The notes: generated by a model not told the origin, from the sequence alone. DNA of 64,000 nt from Burkholderiales bacterium (GCA_019634955.1 JAHCAK010000006.1:58183-122182), one strand, 5' to 3'. Counted from the first letter of the stretch, positions 34,200-43,749 are shown. Numbers and translations are program-made.

Positions 34200-36893
34200 A
34201 TGCTCACCCGGCGAACGCTTCTCGTTACCGCCGCCCTGCTCTTCGCGATAGCCGCCCGGGGCGCCTCCGTAGCCGACCGCTCCCCCTTCGCCCAGGGCCA
34301 CTGGTGGGATCCCTCGCGGTCCGGCAACGGCTTCGAGATGTTCAACGCCGCCGGCACCGTGCAGGTCATCTGGTACACCTTCGACGAGGAGGGCCGCCCC
34401 GTCTGGTACACGGCGCAGGGCGCGGAGGCCTCGCTGGGCCAGGCGGACTGGCCGCTCCTGCACCACCGCTGGGTCGGCGGCCGCAAGGCGGAGCCCACGA
34501 CGGTGGGCACGCTGCGGGTCACGCTTCGCCACCCGGAGGCCGCGGACATCGCCTGGCGCATCGGCGCGCGGCAAGGGTCGTGGCCCGTCGAGCCCTTCCG
34601 CGTGGCGGGCGCGCTGAACGAGGTGGACCACACCGGGTCCTGGTTCGACCCCGCCAACAGCGGCTGGGGCGTGAGCCTCACCGAGCAGGGCGACGTGCTG
34701 GGCGGCGTGCTCTTCACCTACACCGCCGCGGGCGAGCCCACCTGGGTGGCCGGCTTCGAGCGTGGCGGCAACGGTTCCGCGGCGATGTACTCGGCGACCG
34801 GAAGCTGCCCGGGGTGCGTGCGCGCGGCGACGGTCACGCGCACCGCCGGGCGCCTTTCCTTCGCGTTCCAGTCGGAGACGCGGCTCACGTTGCGCGCGCA
34901 GCTCTCCTTCGGGATGGCTGCGGGCGTGAACGCCGACGGTGCCTCGCTCGCGATGCTGAGCCGCCCGGCTTCGTGGCGGGCGGCCGACCGGCAGCTCGCG
35001 AGCTATCCCACGGAGGCGGGGCTGCGGGACTACCTCGCGGCCGGCGTTCCCGCGGTGCAGCCGATGCCCGTCTGGGTCCTGCCCTCGCCGCCGCCCTCGA
35101 CGAGCGCCTCGACGGCCTTCTCCACGACCAACCTGCAGGAAGCGGGCGTGGACGAACCCGACTTCGTGAAGTCCAACGGGCGGCAGGTGTACACCTTCGC
35201 GCACGATTCCTCCGGCAATCGCGCACCGAGGATCCGCATCGCCCGCGTGGAGGGCGGCGGCACGGCGCTGGTGCCGGCCGGCTCGGTCACGGCGGCGGGG
35301 GACGCGAGCCTGTACCGGGACGAAGCGGGCCTGATCCTGCACGGAGACCGTCTCGCCGTGGTGGCCGGCACGAGCGCGTGGCGCTTCGGCTTCTCGCCCT
35401 GGTCCTATTCCTCGGGATGGATCGGGGGCAAGACCCTCGTCGAGGTGATGAGCCTCGCCAACCCGGAGGCGCCCGCCTCGCTGTGGCGCGCGCAGTTCGA
35501 CGGCAGCGTCGTCGCCACGCGCCGTCTCGGTTCCCGCCTTTACGTCGTCACGCGCTTCGCGCCGACGCTGGAGGGCTACCGGCCGTATGCGAACGGCGCG
35601 GCGGAAGTCGAGGCCAACCGGCTCGTGCTCGCGCGGGCCCCGCTCGCCGCGCTCCTGCCGGGCGTTCGCGTGAACGGCGGCGAGGCCGTCCCCGCGGTGG
35701 CTGCGTCCGCCGTGTTCGTTCCTCCCCAGGGAGCGCGGCCGCCGACCTCCGAGACCACGCTGGTGACGGCGATCGACCTCGCCACGCCCGGCATCGTGCA
35801 ATCGATCGCGCTCGCCGGGCCCGTGGAGGCGGTCTATGTCTCGGCCGGCCATCTCTACGTGGCCACTTCGCGCTGGGTGCTGCGTTCTTCGTCGAGCGTG
35901 CTGCTGCCCGAGCCTTCGTTCCACACCACGGAAATCCACCAGATTCGGCTGGGCGCGCCAACGATGGCGATCGTGGGGTCCGGCGCCGTCGAAGGATTCC
36001 TCTCCTCCGAGCCCGACCTCGCCCCGTTCCGCTTCGGCGAGCACCAGGGTCGCCTGGGCGTGGTCACCGCGAGCAACACGATGTGGGGTGCGGCGGGCGC
36101 CAACCGCTTCACGATCCTCGAGCCGTCCGCCGTCGCGCCGGGGCTCCTGCGGACCGTCTCCTCGTTGCCGAACGCGCGCCGGCCCGCGCCGCTGGGCAAG
36201 CCCGGCGAGCGGCTCTACGGCACGCGCTTCGTGGGCGACCGTCTCTACGCCGTCACCTTCCTGATGATCGATCCGCTTTACGTCGTCGACTTCTCGGACG
36301 CGGCCGACCCGCGCATCGCCGCCGCGCTGGAGTTGCCCGGCTTCTCCGAATACCTGCATCCCCTGCCCGGCGGGCTGCTGCTGGGATTCGGGCTCGATTC
36401 CGTTCCGTCGGCGGACGGGCGCTTCGCGTGGTTCCAGGGTCTGCACCTCACGCTTTTCGACGTGGCGAACGCCGCCGCGCCGCGCGTGCTCGAGCGCGTC
36501 TTCGTCGGCAAGCGCGGCAGCGACTCGGCCCTGCTGCGAAGCCACCACGCCTTCAGCCTCCTCGAGCGCCCGGACGGCACGCGCTCCATCGCCATTCCCG
36601 CGGCGGTGCACGACGGGCTCCACGCGCTCTGGGGAACAGGCCCGGCGGCGACCTACCCGTGGTCGCACAGCGGCGTGCTGCGGTTCGACCTGGCGGGACG
36701 CTCGGCGGCCGACGCGCGGCTCACGCAGCGCCCGACGATGGCCACGCACGCGATCGGCTCGTCCAGCGGCATTCCCAACGACCCGGCGCGCGGCACCGGG
36801 CGTTCAGTGATGTTCGCGAACGGCATCGTCTACGTCGGCAACGGCTTGTACTGGCTCGGCAACGACGCTGGCGGCGTGGCGGGGCCCTTCTGA
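34200..36893 (+). CDS. Large secreted protein: two GHW/GWG repeats plus C-terminal beta-propeller domain
   Basis: An 897-residue exported protein. After the signal peptide (1-22) come two related modules: QGHWWDPSRSGNGFEMF with WYTFDEEGRPVWYT (about 30-75), and TGSWFDPANSGWGVSLTEQ with FTYTAAGEPTWVAGF (about 145-185). A Beta_propel-type domain follows from about 305 (NLQEAGVDEPDFVKSNGRQVY) to the end. It resembles exported copper- or peptide-associated propellers of unknown role. Six bases after its stop begins a 12-heme cytochrome c, suggesting a joint extracytoplasmic redox function. Confidence 0.8.
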   Translation: MLTRRTLLVTAALLFAIAARGASVADRSPFAQGHWWDPSRSGNGFEMFNAAGTVQVIWYTFDEEGRPVWYTAQGAEASLGQADWPLLHHRWVGGRKAEPTTVGTLRVTLRHPEAADIAWRIGARQGSWPVEPFRVAGALNEVDHTGSWFDPANSGWGVSLTEQGDVLGGVLFTYTAAGEPTWVAGFERGGNGSAAMYSATGSCPGCVRAATVTRTAGRLSFAFQSETRLTLRAQLSFGMAAGVNADGASLAMLSRPASWRAADRQLASYPTEAGLRDYLAAGVPAVQPMPVWVLPSPPPSTSASTAFSTTNLQEAGVDEPDFVKSNGRQVYTFAHDSSGNRAPRIRIARVEGGGTALVPAGSVTAAGDASLYRDEAGLILHGDRLAVVAGTSAWRFGFSPWSYSSGWIGGKTLVEVMSLANPEAPASLWRAQFDGSVVATRRLGSRLYVVTRFAPTLEGYRPYANGAAEVEANRLVLARAPLAALLPGVRVNGGEAVPAVAASAVFVPPQGARPPTSETTLVTAIDLATPGIVQSIALAGPVEAVYVSAGHLYVATSRWVLRSSSSVLLPEPSFHTTEIHQIRLGAPTMAIVGSGAVEGFLSSEPDLAPFRFGEHQGRLGVVTASNTMWGAAGANRFTILEPSAVAPGLLRTVSSLPNARRPAPLGKPGERLYGTRFVGDRLYAVTFLMIDPLYVVDFSDAADPRIAAALELPGFSEYLHPLPGGLLLGFGLDSVPSADGRFAWFQGLHLTLFDVANAAAPRVLERVFVGKRGSDSALLRSHHAFSLLERPDGTRSIAIPAAVHDGLHALWGTGPAATYPWSHSGVLRFDLAGRSAADARLTQRPTMATHAIGSSSGIPNDPARGTGRSVMFANGIVYVGNGLYWLGNDAGGVAGPF

Positions 36894-36898
36894 GCACG

Positions 36899-38797
36899 AT
36901 GCCCCGTTTCGCCCGCGCGGCGGCGGGCGTGGCCCTCGTCGTGCTCGCGGCGGCGGCGCTCGCGCTCTCGCCTTGGGGGCGCGAGCGCCTGCCCGATCCT
37001 GTTCGCCACGCGCTGGGCATCGGCGAAGGCTGCCTTGCGTGCCACGGCGCGGTCACGGGCCTCGAAGGCGCGCACGCGCCGGCACGGATCGGCTGCGCTT
37101 CCTGCCACGGGGGCGACGCCCGCTCGCGCGACAAGACGGTGGCCCACGCCGGCATGGTCCTCATCCCCGGCAACCTCGCCGACGCCGCGAAGACCTGCGG
37201 GCAGGCCGGCTGCCACGCGGCCATCGTCCCGCGCGTCGAGCGCTCCATCATGGCGACCATGGCCGGCGTGATCGCCGTCGACCGCGAGGCGCTGGGCGAG
37301 CCCGCCATGCCCGACGGCCGCCTCCCGCACGCCGCGCGGCTGGGCCACGGCGTCGCCGACAGCCACCTGCGCGAGCTCTGCGTCGGCTGCCACCTCGGGC
37401 AGGCGAAGACGGAATGGGGCCCGATCGGGCAGGAGTCGCAGGGCGGCGGCTGCAACGCCTGCCACCTCGAGTACGGCGCCGGGGCCGCGCAGGCGGTGAA
37501 GGCCTACGCGGCCACGCCGCGGGAGGCGCGCACGGCCATCCCCTCGGCGCACCCCTCGCTCACGCTCGACCCGCGCAACGACCACTGCTTCGGCTGCCAC
37601 AGCCGCTCCGGGCGCATCGCGCTTTCCTACGAGGGGTGGAACGAGTTCCGCGAGGCTTCGGGCGACAACGCCGCGCCGACGGCGGGCGGCGACCGGGCCG
37701 CGTCCCTGCGCAAGCTCGACGACGGGCGATTCCTGCAGAAGGTCGTGGCCGACGTGCACCACGAGCGGGGACTCGAGTGCATCGACTGCCACACCGCCAA
37801 CGAGCTGATGGGCGCGGGGGCGGAGGTTCTGCGGAAGAGCCAGCAGCAGAAGGTGGGCTGCGAGGATTGCCACGCGGCGAAGCTCGCCTCCGTCGCGCCG
37901 GAGAACCTCGACCCGGAGTCGCGCCTGCTGATGACGCTGCGGAAATGGCAGCTCGCCCCGGGCCAGCGCATGGGCACCACGCGCGACGGCGAGCCGCTCG
38001 TGAACGTGGTGGTCGAGGAGGGGCGCGGCGCGAAGCTGCTGCGCAAACGCACGGGCGCGGCGCACCCCCTCAGGCCCCCGGCCGCCGCGTGCACGCAAGG
38101 CAAGGGGCACGGGCGCCTCTCCTGCGCGAGCTGCCACACGGCGTGGGCGCCCCGCTGCGTCGCCTGCCACACGCAGTTCGACCCGAAGGACGAGGGCTTC
38201 GACCACGCCGCGCAAGCGTGGGTGAAGGGCACCTGGAACGAGACGGCGGGCCCGTTCGAGCCGCTGCCGCCGACGCTGGGCGTGCTGCACGACGGCCCCA
38301 CGCGCGGCGCCATCGATACCTTCGTGCCCGGGATGATCATGACCTTCGACCGCAACCGCGAGGAAGGCAAGGCGCCCGACATCGTCTTCCGGCGCCTGTA
38401 CGCCAAGCTCCACTCGCACACGACGCGGCGCGAGGCGCGCGATTGCCGGTCCTGCCACGCCGACCCGGTGGCGCTCGGCTTGGGCAAGGGCGAGCTGCGA
38501 TACGAAGCGAAAGGGAAGGCCGGCCGCTGGACCTTCAGGCCGGCCGCGAAGCCCTCGCCGCACGACGGCCTGCCCGAGGACGCGTGGACGGGCTTCCTCG
38601 CCACGCGCACCGGCATGGTCTCCACGAGGGAAGGCGCGCGGCCGTTCTCGGCCGAGGAGCAGCGGCGCATCCTCACCGTGGGCGCTTGTCTTGCCTGCCA
38701 CGCGGGCGATTCGCCGGTGATGCGGCGCGCGCAGGCGGACTTCGCCGCGGCGGTGGCGGGCAGGAGCCCGCGCTGCGCGATGCCGGCATGGCCGTGA
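36899..38797 (+). CDS. Dodecaheme c-type cytochrome
   Basis: A 632-residue membrane-anchored or exported cytochrome with one N-terminal hydrophobic segment (about 5-25). It has twelve heme attachment sites: eleven CxxCH (starting at residues 45, 66, 161, 185, 230, 294, 321, 409, 420, 516 and 597) and one CX4CH (CGQAGCH, 100-106). Spacing is irregular, unlike OmcA/MtrC. Multiheme cytochromes of this size move electrons across the periplasm or reduce inorganic substrates. The gene begins 5 nt after the beta-propeller stop and the transporter gene starts 7 nt after it. No partner porin is present. Confidence 0.85.
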   Translation: MPRFARAAAGVALVVLAAAALALSPWGRERLPDPVRHALGIGEGCLACHGAVTGLEGAHAPARIGCASCHGGDARSRDKTVAHAGMVLIPGNLADAAKTCGQAGCHAAIVPRVERSIMATMAGVIAVDREALGEPAMPDGRLPHAARLGHGVADSHLRELCVGCHLGQAKTEWGPIGQESQGGGCNACHLEYGAGAAQAVKAYAATPREARTAIPSAHPSLTLDPRNDHCFGCHSRSGRIALSYEGWNEFREASGDNAAPTAGGDRAASLRKLDDGRFLQKVVADVHHERGLECIDCHTANELMGAGAEVLRKSQQQKVGCEDCHAAKLASVAPENLDPESRLLMTLRKWQLAPGQRMGTTRDGEPLVNVVVEEGRGAKLLRKRTGAAHPLRPPAAACTQGKGHGRLSCASCHTAWAPRCVACHTQFDPKDEGFDHAAQAWVKGTWNETAGPFEPLPPTLGVLHDGPTRGAIDTFVPGMIMTFDRNREEGKAPDIVFRRLYAKLHSHTTRREARDCRSCHADPVALGLGKGELRYEAKGKAGRWTFRPAAKPSPHDGLPEDAWTGFLATRTGMVSTREGARPFSAEEQRRILTVGACLACHAGDSPVMRRAQADFAAAVAGRSPRCAMPAWP

Positions 38798-38804
38798 CCC
38801 CCGC

Positions 38805-40013
38805 ATGAACGCGCCCGACCGCCACACGCGCGCCTTCCGCATCGGCTTCGCGGCGATGCTGGGGGCGCTCGCGACCCTCGGGCCCTTCGCGGTCGACACC
38901 TACCTGCCCGCCTTCGCCGGCATGCAGAAGGCGCTGGGCGCCACGCCCGTCGAGATGCAGCAGACGCTCTCGGCCTACCTGCTCGCCTTCGGCGTGATGT
39001 TCCTCTTCCACGGCGCGCTCTCCGACAGCTTCGGGCGCAAGCCCATCATCGTCATCTCGCTCTCCGTGTTCACCTTCGCCTCGGTGGGCGCGGCGCTCGC
39101 CGGGAACGTGCACACGCTGATCCTGTGGCGCATGGTGCAGGGCGCCTCGACAGGGGCGGGGATCGTCGTGGGCCGCGCCATGATCCGCGACCTCTACCAC
39201 GAGGAGGACGCGCAGCGCCTCATGTCGATGGTGACGCTCTTCTTCGGGCTGGCGCCCGTGGTGGCGCCCTTCATCGGCGGCCTGCTCTTCGAGGCGCTGG
39301 GGTGGCGCTCGATCTTCTGGTTCCTCGCGGCCGTCGGGCTGGTGCTCGCGATCGTGGGCGCGCGGCTCCTGCGCGAGACGCTCCCCGAGGAGAACCGGCA
39401 CTCCTTCCACCCGCGGGCGCTCATGCACGGCTACCGCGAAGTGGCGGCCAGCCGCCCGTTCCTGCTGCTTTCGCTCGCGATGGGTTTCAACTTCAACGCG
39501 TTCTTCCTCTACATCCTCTCGGCGCCGATGTTCCTCGGCGTGCACCTGGGGCTCGCGCCCACCGAGTACTCATGGCTCTTCATCCCCTCGATCGCGGGCA
39601 TCCTCGTGGGCTCGCAGCTCTCGGGGCGCGCGGCGGGGAAGCTCTCGCGCGCGCAGGTGCTGCGCCGCGCCTACACCTTCATGGGCGTCTCGGCCGCGGC
39701 GAACCTGGCGTACGCCTTCGCCGCCCCGCCGTCGCTCCCCTGGGCCGTGATGCCGATCTTCTTCTACGCGCTGGGCTCGGCGATGGCGATGCCCACCATC
39801 TCGCTCACCACGCTGGACCTCTTCCCCACGCGCCGCGGCATGGCCGCGTCCCTGCAGGGTTTCGTGTCGGGAATGGTCAACACCATCACCGCGGGCGTGA
39901 TCGCGCCGGCGGTGTTCCACGATCCGCGCTGGATGGCGGTCGCGATGGTCGCGATGATGGCGACGGGCTTCGCCTCGTGGCGCGTGTATCACGCGGGAGC
40001 GAAACAGGCCTGA
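38805..40013 (+). CDS. Bcr/CflA-family MFS drug efflux transporter
   Basis: A 402-residue transporter with twelve predicted membrane helices. It has the family start (FAVDTYLPAFAGMQ), motif A in SDSFGRKPIIVISL, and the motif C-like stretch GRAMIRDLY after helix 4. Members export bicyclomycin, sulfonamides or chloramphenicol by proton antiport; the substrate here cannot be inferred. It begins 7 nt after the multiheme cytochrome gene, probably in the same transcript, although a functional link is not obvious. The hairpin element 20 nt downstream, with a T6-T4 run, may end transcription. Confidence 0.88.
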   Translation: MNAPDRHTRAFRIGFAAMLGALATLGPFAVDTYLPAFAGMQKALGATPVEMQQTLSAYLLAFGVMFLFHGALSDSFGRKPIIVISLSVFTFASVGAALAGNVHTLILWRMVQGASTGAGIVVGRAMIRDLYHEEDAQRLMSMVTLFFGLAPVVAPFIGGLLFEALGWRSIFWFLAAVGLVLAIVGARLLRETLPEENRHSFHPRALMHGYREVAASRPFLLLSLAMGFNFNAFFLYILSAPMFLGVHLGLAPTEYSWLFIPSIAGILVGSQLSGRAAGKLSRAQVLRRAYTFMGVSAAANLAYAFAAPPSLPWAVMPIFFYALGSAMAMPTISLTTLDLFPTRRGMAASLQGFVSGMVNTITAGVIAPAVFHDPRWMAVAMVAMMATGFASWRVYHAGAKQA

Positions 40014-40033
40014 GCCGGGCGGCGAGGCCTTGG

Positions 40034-40197
40034 GCGGCGGGTCGAGGCGGTTCGGGTTTTTTGTTTTCGGGCCGAGTGAATGGGCGAAGAGGCCCGAGGG
40101 TGAGGGGCGGTGTCGACATAGGCGAGGGCGTCGATGCTGGGCACGATTGAAATCGGCCCGAAAAACAAAAAAAACCCGAACCGCCCCGACCCGCCGC
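40034..40197 (+). repeat. Hairpin element with conserved core, copy A
   Basis: Left arm 40034-40075 and right arm 40153-40197 are self-complementary over about 42 nt with few mismatches. The 77-nt core (40076-40152) closely matches the core of copy B on the opposite strand. The outer arm sequence (GGCGGTTCGGG, T6GT4) is different from copy B, yet both keep pairing; only the inner TTTCGGGCCGA is shared. Both copies lie in the 497-nt gene-free stretch 40014-40510. No family recognised. Confidence 0.8.
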
Positions 40198-40312
40198 GCG
40201 CAACCGCCTCGTGCGGCCGGCTGCGTCTTGTTTCGCTCCCCTTGGCCGCGGAAGACGGCCTCCCACGGTGGCGAGACGCACCGCCGCCAGCATCGCGAAG
40301 AACCCACGGGGA

Positions 40313-40473
40313 CGCGGGGGAGGGAGGGGTCCGCTTTCTCCTGGTTTCGGGCCGACTTCAATCGTGCCCAGTATCACCATCCCTGCCTATGTCGAGGTCG
40401 TCCTCACCTTCGGGCCTCTCCGCACATTCACTCGGCCCGAAACCAGGAAAAGCGGACCCCTCCCTCCCCCGCG
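40313..40473 (-). repeat. Hairpin element with conserved core, copy B (inverted)
   Basis: Left arm 40313-40355 and right arm 40432-40473 pair over about 42 nt. The core (40356-40431), read on the minus strand, shares GTGAATG, AGAGGCCCGA, GGTGAGG, CTCGACATAGGC/GTCGACATAGGC and CTGGGCACGATTGAA with copy A. Outer arms (GAGGGGTCCGCTT, CCTGG) are unrelated to those of A. The 115 nt between the copies show nothing recognisable. Confidence 0.8.
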
Positions 40474-40510
40474 CCAGAAGGACTTCACGCCAGCGTGCGA
40501 GGGGTCGCGC

Positions 40511-41902
40511 TCACCGCGGGCGGGTCATGTCCTCCGGCCGCACCCACTCGTCGTACTGCGCCCCGCTCACGTAGCCCAGGGCCAGCGCCGCCTCGCGAAG
40601 GCCCGTGCCCTCGGTGTGCGCCTTCTTCGCGATCTGCGCGGCCTTCTCGTAGCCGATGTGCGGCGCGAGCGCCGTTACCAGCATGAGCGAGCCTCGCAGC
40701 AGGGAATCGATGCGCGCGAGGTTGGGCTCGATGCCTCGCGCGCAGTGCTCCTCGAAGCTCGCCATGCCGTCGCCCAGCAGCCGTACGCTCTGCAGGAAGG
40801 CGTGGGCGATCACCGGCTTGTAGACGTTGAGCTCCAGGTGGCCCTGCGCGCCGCCCATGTTGATGGCCACGTCGTTGCCGAAAACCTGGCAGGCCGCCAT
40901 GGTGAGCGCCTCGGCCTGCGTGGGATTCACCTTCCCGGGCATGATCGAGCTGCCGGGCTCGTTCTCCGGGATCGAGATCTCGCCGATGCCGCTTCGCGGT
41001 CCGCTCGCGAGCAGGCGGATGTCGTTGGCGATCTTGGCGAGCGAGGCGGCCAGGCCCTTCAGCGCCCCGTGCGCGTGCACGAGGGCGTCGTGCGAGGCGA
41101 GGGCCTCGAACTTGTTGGGCGCCGTCGCGAACGCGAGGCCCGTGAGGCGCGAGATCTCCGCCGCCGTTCGCTCGCCGAACCCGGGGTGGGTGTTCACGCC
41201 GGTGCCCACCGCCGTGCCGCCGAGGGCGAGCTCCGACAGGTGCCCGAGAGTCGCCTCCACGTGCCGGCGCGCGTGCCCGAGCTGGGCGGCGTAGCCCGAG
41301 AACTCCTGGCCCAGCGTGAGGGGCGTGGCGTCCTGCAGGTGCGTGCGGCCGATCTTCACGATGCCGTCGAAGCGGCGCGACTTCGACTCGAGCGTGGCAT
41401 GCAGCGCCGCGAGCGGCGGCAGCAGGCGGCGGCGCAGGGCGATCACGGCGGCGACGTGCATGGCCGTGGGAAAGACGTCGTTCGAGGACTGGCCGCGATT
41501 CACGTCGTCGTTGGGATGCACGAGCCGCCCCTCGCCGCGCGTCCCGCCCATCAGCTCGCTCGCGCGGTTGGCCAGGACCTCGTTCATGTTCATGTTGGAC
41601 TGGGTGCCGGATCCGGTCTGCCACACCACCAGCGGGAACTCGCCGGCCCAGCGCCCCGCGAGCACTTCGTCCGCGGCGAGCTCGATGGCGCGCGCCTTGT
41701 CCGCGGCAAGCGTCCCCAGGGAGGCGTTCACGCTCGCGCAGGCGCGCTTGACCCACGCGAGCGCCTCGATGATCTCCGCGGGCATGCGCTCCCCCGAGAT
41801 GCGGAAGTGCTCCAGGGAGCGCTGCGTCTGCGCGCCCCACAGGCGCCCGGCGGGCACGTCGATCGGCCCGAAGCTGTCCTTCTCGATGCGCACGTCGCCC
41901 AT
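40511..41902 (-). CDS. fumC: Class II fumarate hydratase
   Basis: A 463-residue TCA-cycle enzyme interconverting fumarate and malate. Conserved blocks are [13 protein letters not shown], the substrate loop [36 protein letters not shown] and the signature [13 protein letters not shown] with the catalytic Ser. This oxygen-stable type lacks an iron-sulfur cluster. The ATG at MGDVRIEKD follows GGAGCCGAC; the frame also has an upstream start that would add 10 residues absent from the family. An MFS transporter gene follows 60 nt upstream on the same strand. Confidence 0.96.
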   Translation of the reverse strand: MGDVRIEKDSFGPIDVPAGRLWGAQTQRSLEHFRISGERMPAEIIEALAWVKRACASVNASLGTLAADKARAIELAADEVLAGRWAGEFPLVVWQTGSGTQSNMNMNEVLANRASELMGGTRGEGRLVHPNDDVNRGQSSNDVFPTAMHVAAVIALRRRLLPPLAALHATLESKSRRFDGIVKIGRTHLQDATPLTLGQEFSGYAAQLGHARRHVEATLGHLSELALGGTAVGTGVNTHPGFGERTAAEISRLTGLAFATAPNKFEALASHDALVHAHGALKGLAASLAKIANDIRLLASGPRSGIGEISIPENEPGSSIMPGKVNPTQAEALTMAACQVFGNDVAINMGGAQGHLELNVYKPVIAHAFLQSVRLLGDGMASFEEHCARGIEPNLARIDSLLRGSLMLVTALAPHIGYEKAAQIAKKAHTEGTGLREAALALGYVSGAQYDEWVRPEDMTRPR

Positions 41903-41962
41903 GTCGGCTCCCGATCCTTGCCCGGCGCCCATTGTCCCCCGGATGGCCGCGGGCGGGCCGAC

Positions 41963-43255
41963 CTACTCGACCTGCCTGCAGTGCGTCTCCCGCGTGAGGA
42001 GCAGGGCCACGAGCGCCACGGCGCCCCACGCGAACAGCAGCGAGAAGGCCGACTGGTAGGCCGCGAGGTCGTAGAGGCGGGCGCCCCCGGCCGTGAGCGC
42101 CCCGGCCCAGTGCCGGTCGAGCACCCAGCCCACCAGCGGCTGCATGACGAGCCCGCCCATCATCACCCCCATGTTGGTGATGCCGGAGACGGTGCCCGCC
42201 AGCCGCGCGGGAACGGATTCCTTGCCGAAGGGGAAGATGAGGATGAAGGCGCCGGCCGCGAAGCCCAGCGCCACGATGAGGACGACGAGCACCGGGCGGC
42301 TCCATCCCGGCACCCACACGAGCGCGGCCCACAGCGCCATCGTCGCGGCGAGGCCCGCGACGAAGGGGATCTTGCGGCTGTGCAGCTTCTGCGAGACGGG
42401 GCCGTAGGCGATGCTCGCCACGCTCCAGGAGATGAGCAGCAGCGAGCAGAGCGAGGCCGCCTCCGCCGTGGAGTACCCGTAGTGCGTGCTGAGGAAGGGC
42501 ACGCCCCACAGCCCCGCGAACATGAGGACGATGCCGGAGAACGCGCCCGGCACGAGGAAGAGGAGCCAGGTGTTGCGGTAGCCGAAGACGATGCGCAGGT
42601 CGGCCCCGATCGATCCCGCGTGCATGCCGCCGGAGGCGTGCGCGAAGTAGCTGTCGTAGCCGCGCTCCGAGGGGTCGTCGCGCACCACGAGCCAGATGGC
42701 CGCGGCGACGAGCGCGGTGCCCACGGCGCTCGCGACCATCACGGTGCGCCAGCCGAGCGCGTCCACCAGCAGCCGCAGCGGCGCGCCGGCGATCGTGGCG
42801 CCCACCACGCCCACGAAGAGCGCCACCCCGCTCGCGAGCGCGAACTGGCGCGACGGCATCCAGTGGGAGGCGAGCTTCAGCATCGCGACGAACGCCACGC
42901 CGGCCGCCGCGCCGATCGCGAGGCGCCCCGCGTTGGCGACGTAGGCCGTGGGCGCCAGCGCGAAGACGAGCGTGCCCAGCGCGGTCAACGCCGCGCCCGC
43001 GGTGAGGAGCTTCCTCGGGCCCCAGCGGTCGGCGATGAGCCCGGTCGGGATCTGCATCGCCACGTAGCTGTAGAAGTAGAACGCGGAGAGGTTGCCGAGC
43101 GCCGCACCCGTGAGCGCGAACTCGCGCGTGAGCTCCTGCACCAGCACCGCGGGCGCCACGCGCTGGTAGAACGCGATGAGGTAGAGCGCGGCGCCCAGCC
43201 CCCAGACGAGCCAGGCGGCCGAGGCGGGCGGATGCTTCCTCAGTACTGCTGCCAC
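41963..43255 (-). CDS. MFS transporter, substrate unknown
   Basis: A 430-residue major facilitator with twelve predicted helices. Motif A is in GLIADRWGPRKLL, and other loops are QRVAPAVLVQEL and GITNMGVMMGGLVMQPLVGWV. The fold resembles organic anion/sugar-acid transporters such as the ExuT/GudP group, but no substrate can be named. I chose a GTG start overlapping the rhodanese gene by 16 nt because GAAGG precedes it and no other start fits the first helix. Coupling to the rhodanese gene is suggested. Confidence 0.78.
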   Translation of the reverse strand: MAAVLRKHPPASAAWLVWGLGAALYLIAFYQRVAPAVLVQELTREFALTGAALGNLSAFYFYSYVAMQIPTGLIADRWGPRKLLTAGAALTALGTLVFALAPTAYVANAGRLAIGAAAGVAFVAMLKLASHWMPSRQFALASGVALFVGVVGATIAGAPLRLLVDALGWRTVMVASAVGTALVAAAIWLVVRDDPSERGYDSYFAHASGGMHAGSIGADLRIVFGYRNTWLLFLVPGAFSGIVLMFAGLWGVPFLSTHYGYSTAEAASLCSLLLISWSVASIAYGPVSQKLHSRKIPFVAGLAATMALWAALVWVPGWSRPVLVVLIVALGFAAGAFILIFPFGKESVPARLAGTVSGITNMGVMMGGLVMQPLVGWVLDRHWAGALTAGGARLYDLAAYQSAFSLLFAWGAVALVALLLTRETHCRQVE

Positions 43256-43635
43256 GGCAGGCCTTCGACCCGCCAGCCGTTCTTCGCGTTGCGGTGGTGG
43301 TTGTCGTCGAGGTCGCCCTCGAAGCCGTGCAGCACGTTGGTCACGCGCTGGAAGCCGGCCTGCTCGAGCGCCTGCCCGGCCTCCACCGAGCGGTTGCCGC
43401 TGCGGCAGATGAGGACGATGGGCCGGTTGCGGAAATTGGCGCCGGCGAGCTTCTTCACCTGCCCCACGAAGTGCGGGTTCTGCTCCCACTCGGGCCCGTC
43501 GTACCAGGGCACCATCATCGCGCCCACGGGGTGGCCCACGAACATGAACTCCATCTCGCTGCGGCAATCGATGAAGACGGCGTCGGGGTTCTGCTCGAGG
43601 AAGGCGTGGGCTTCCTTCGGTGCGAGGTGGTCCAT
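43240..43635 (-). CDS. Single-domain rhodanese
   Basis: A 131-residue cytoplasmic sulfurtransferase-fold protein. It has the N-terminal FIDCRSEMEFMFVGHPVGA, the active-site loop ICRSGNRSVEAG with the catalytic Cys, and a C-terminal tail GWRVEGLPWQQY. Family members bind and transfer sulfane sulfur. A TATAAT-like sequence about 46 nt upstream on the minus strand could be its -10 element. It is divergent from the M20 hydrolase gene and overlaps the downstream MFS gene by 16 nt. Confidence 0.9.
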   Translation of the reverse strand: MDHLAPKEAHAFLEQNPDAVFIDCRSEMEFMFVGHPVGAMMVPWYDGPEWEQNPHFVGQVKKLAGANFRNRPIVLICRSGNRSVEAGQALEQAGFQRVTNVLHGFEGDLDDNHHRNAKNGWRVEGLPWQQY

Positions 43636-43749
43636 GGCGGCGGGCGCGCCGGGCGGCGCGCGAGAGGAGGCGGTCGGGCCATTATAAGGCGGGGTGACCC
43701 CGGGGCCGGCGCTACAATGATTCCCTCCGATTCCCCCTCGCCCGCCGCC

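Noticed and set aside
34304..38797. A 1497-codon frame joining the beta-propeller gene region to the cytochrome
   Set aside because: The first two thirds are out of frame with the propeller protein and non-protein-like; only the part from 36899 is the real cytochrome.
40021..40700. Open frames of about 200 codons across the hairpin elements
   Set aside because: The frames run through both palindromes and have no domain, ribosome binding site or consistent composition; the DNA structure explains the region better.
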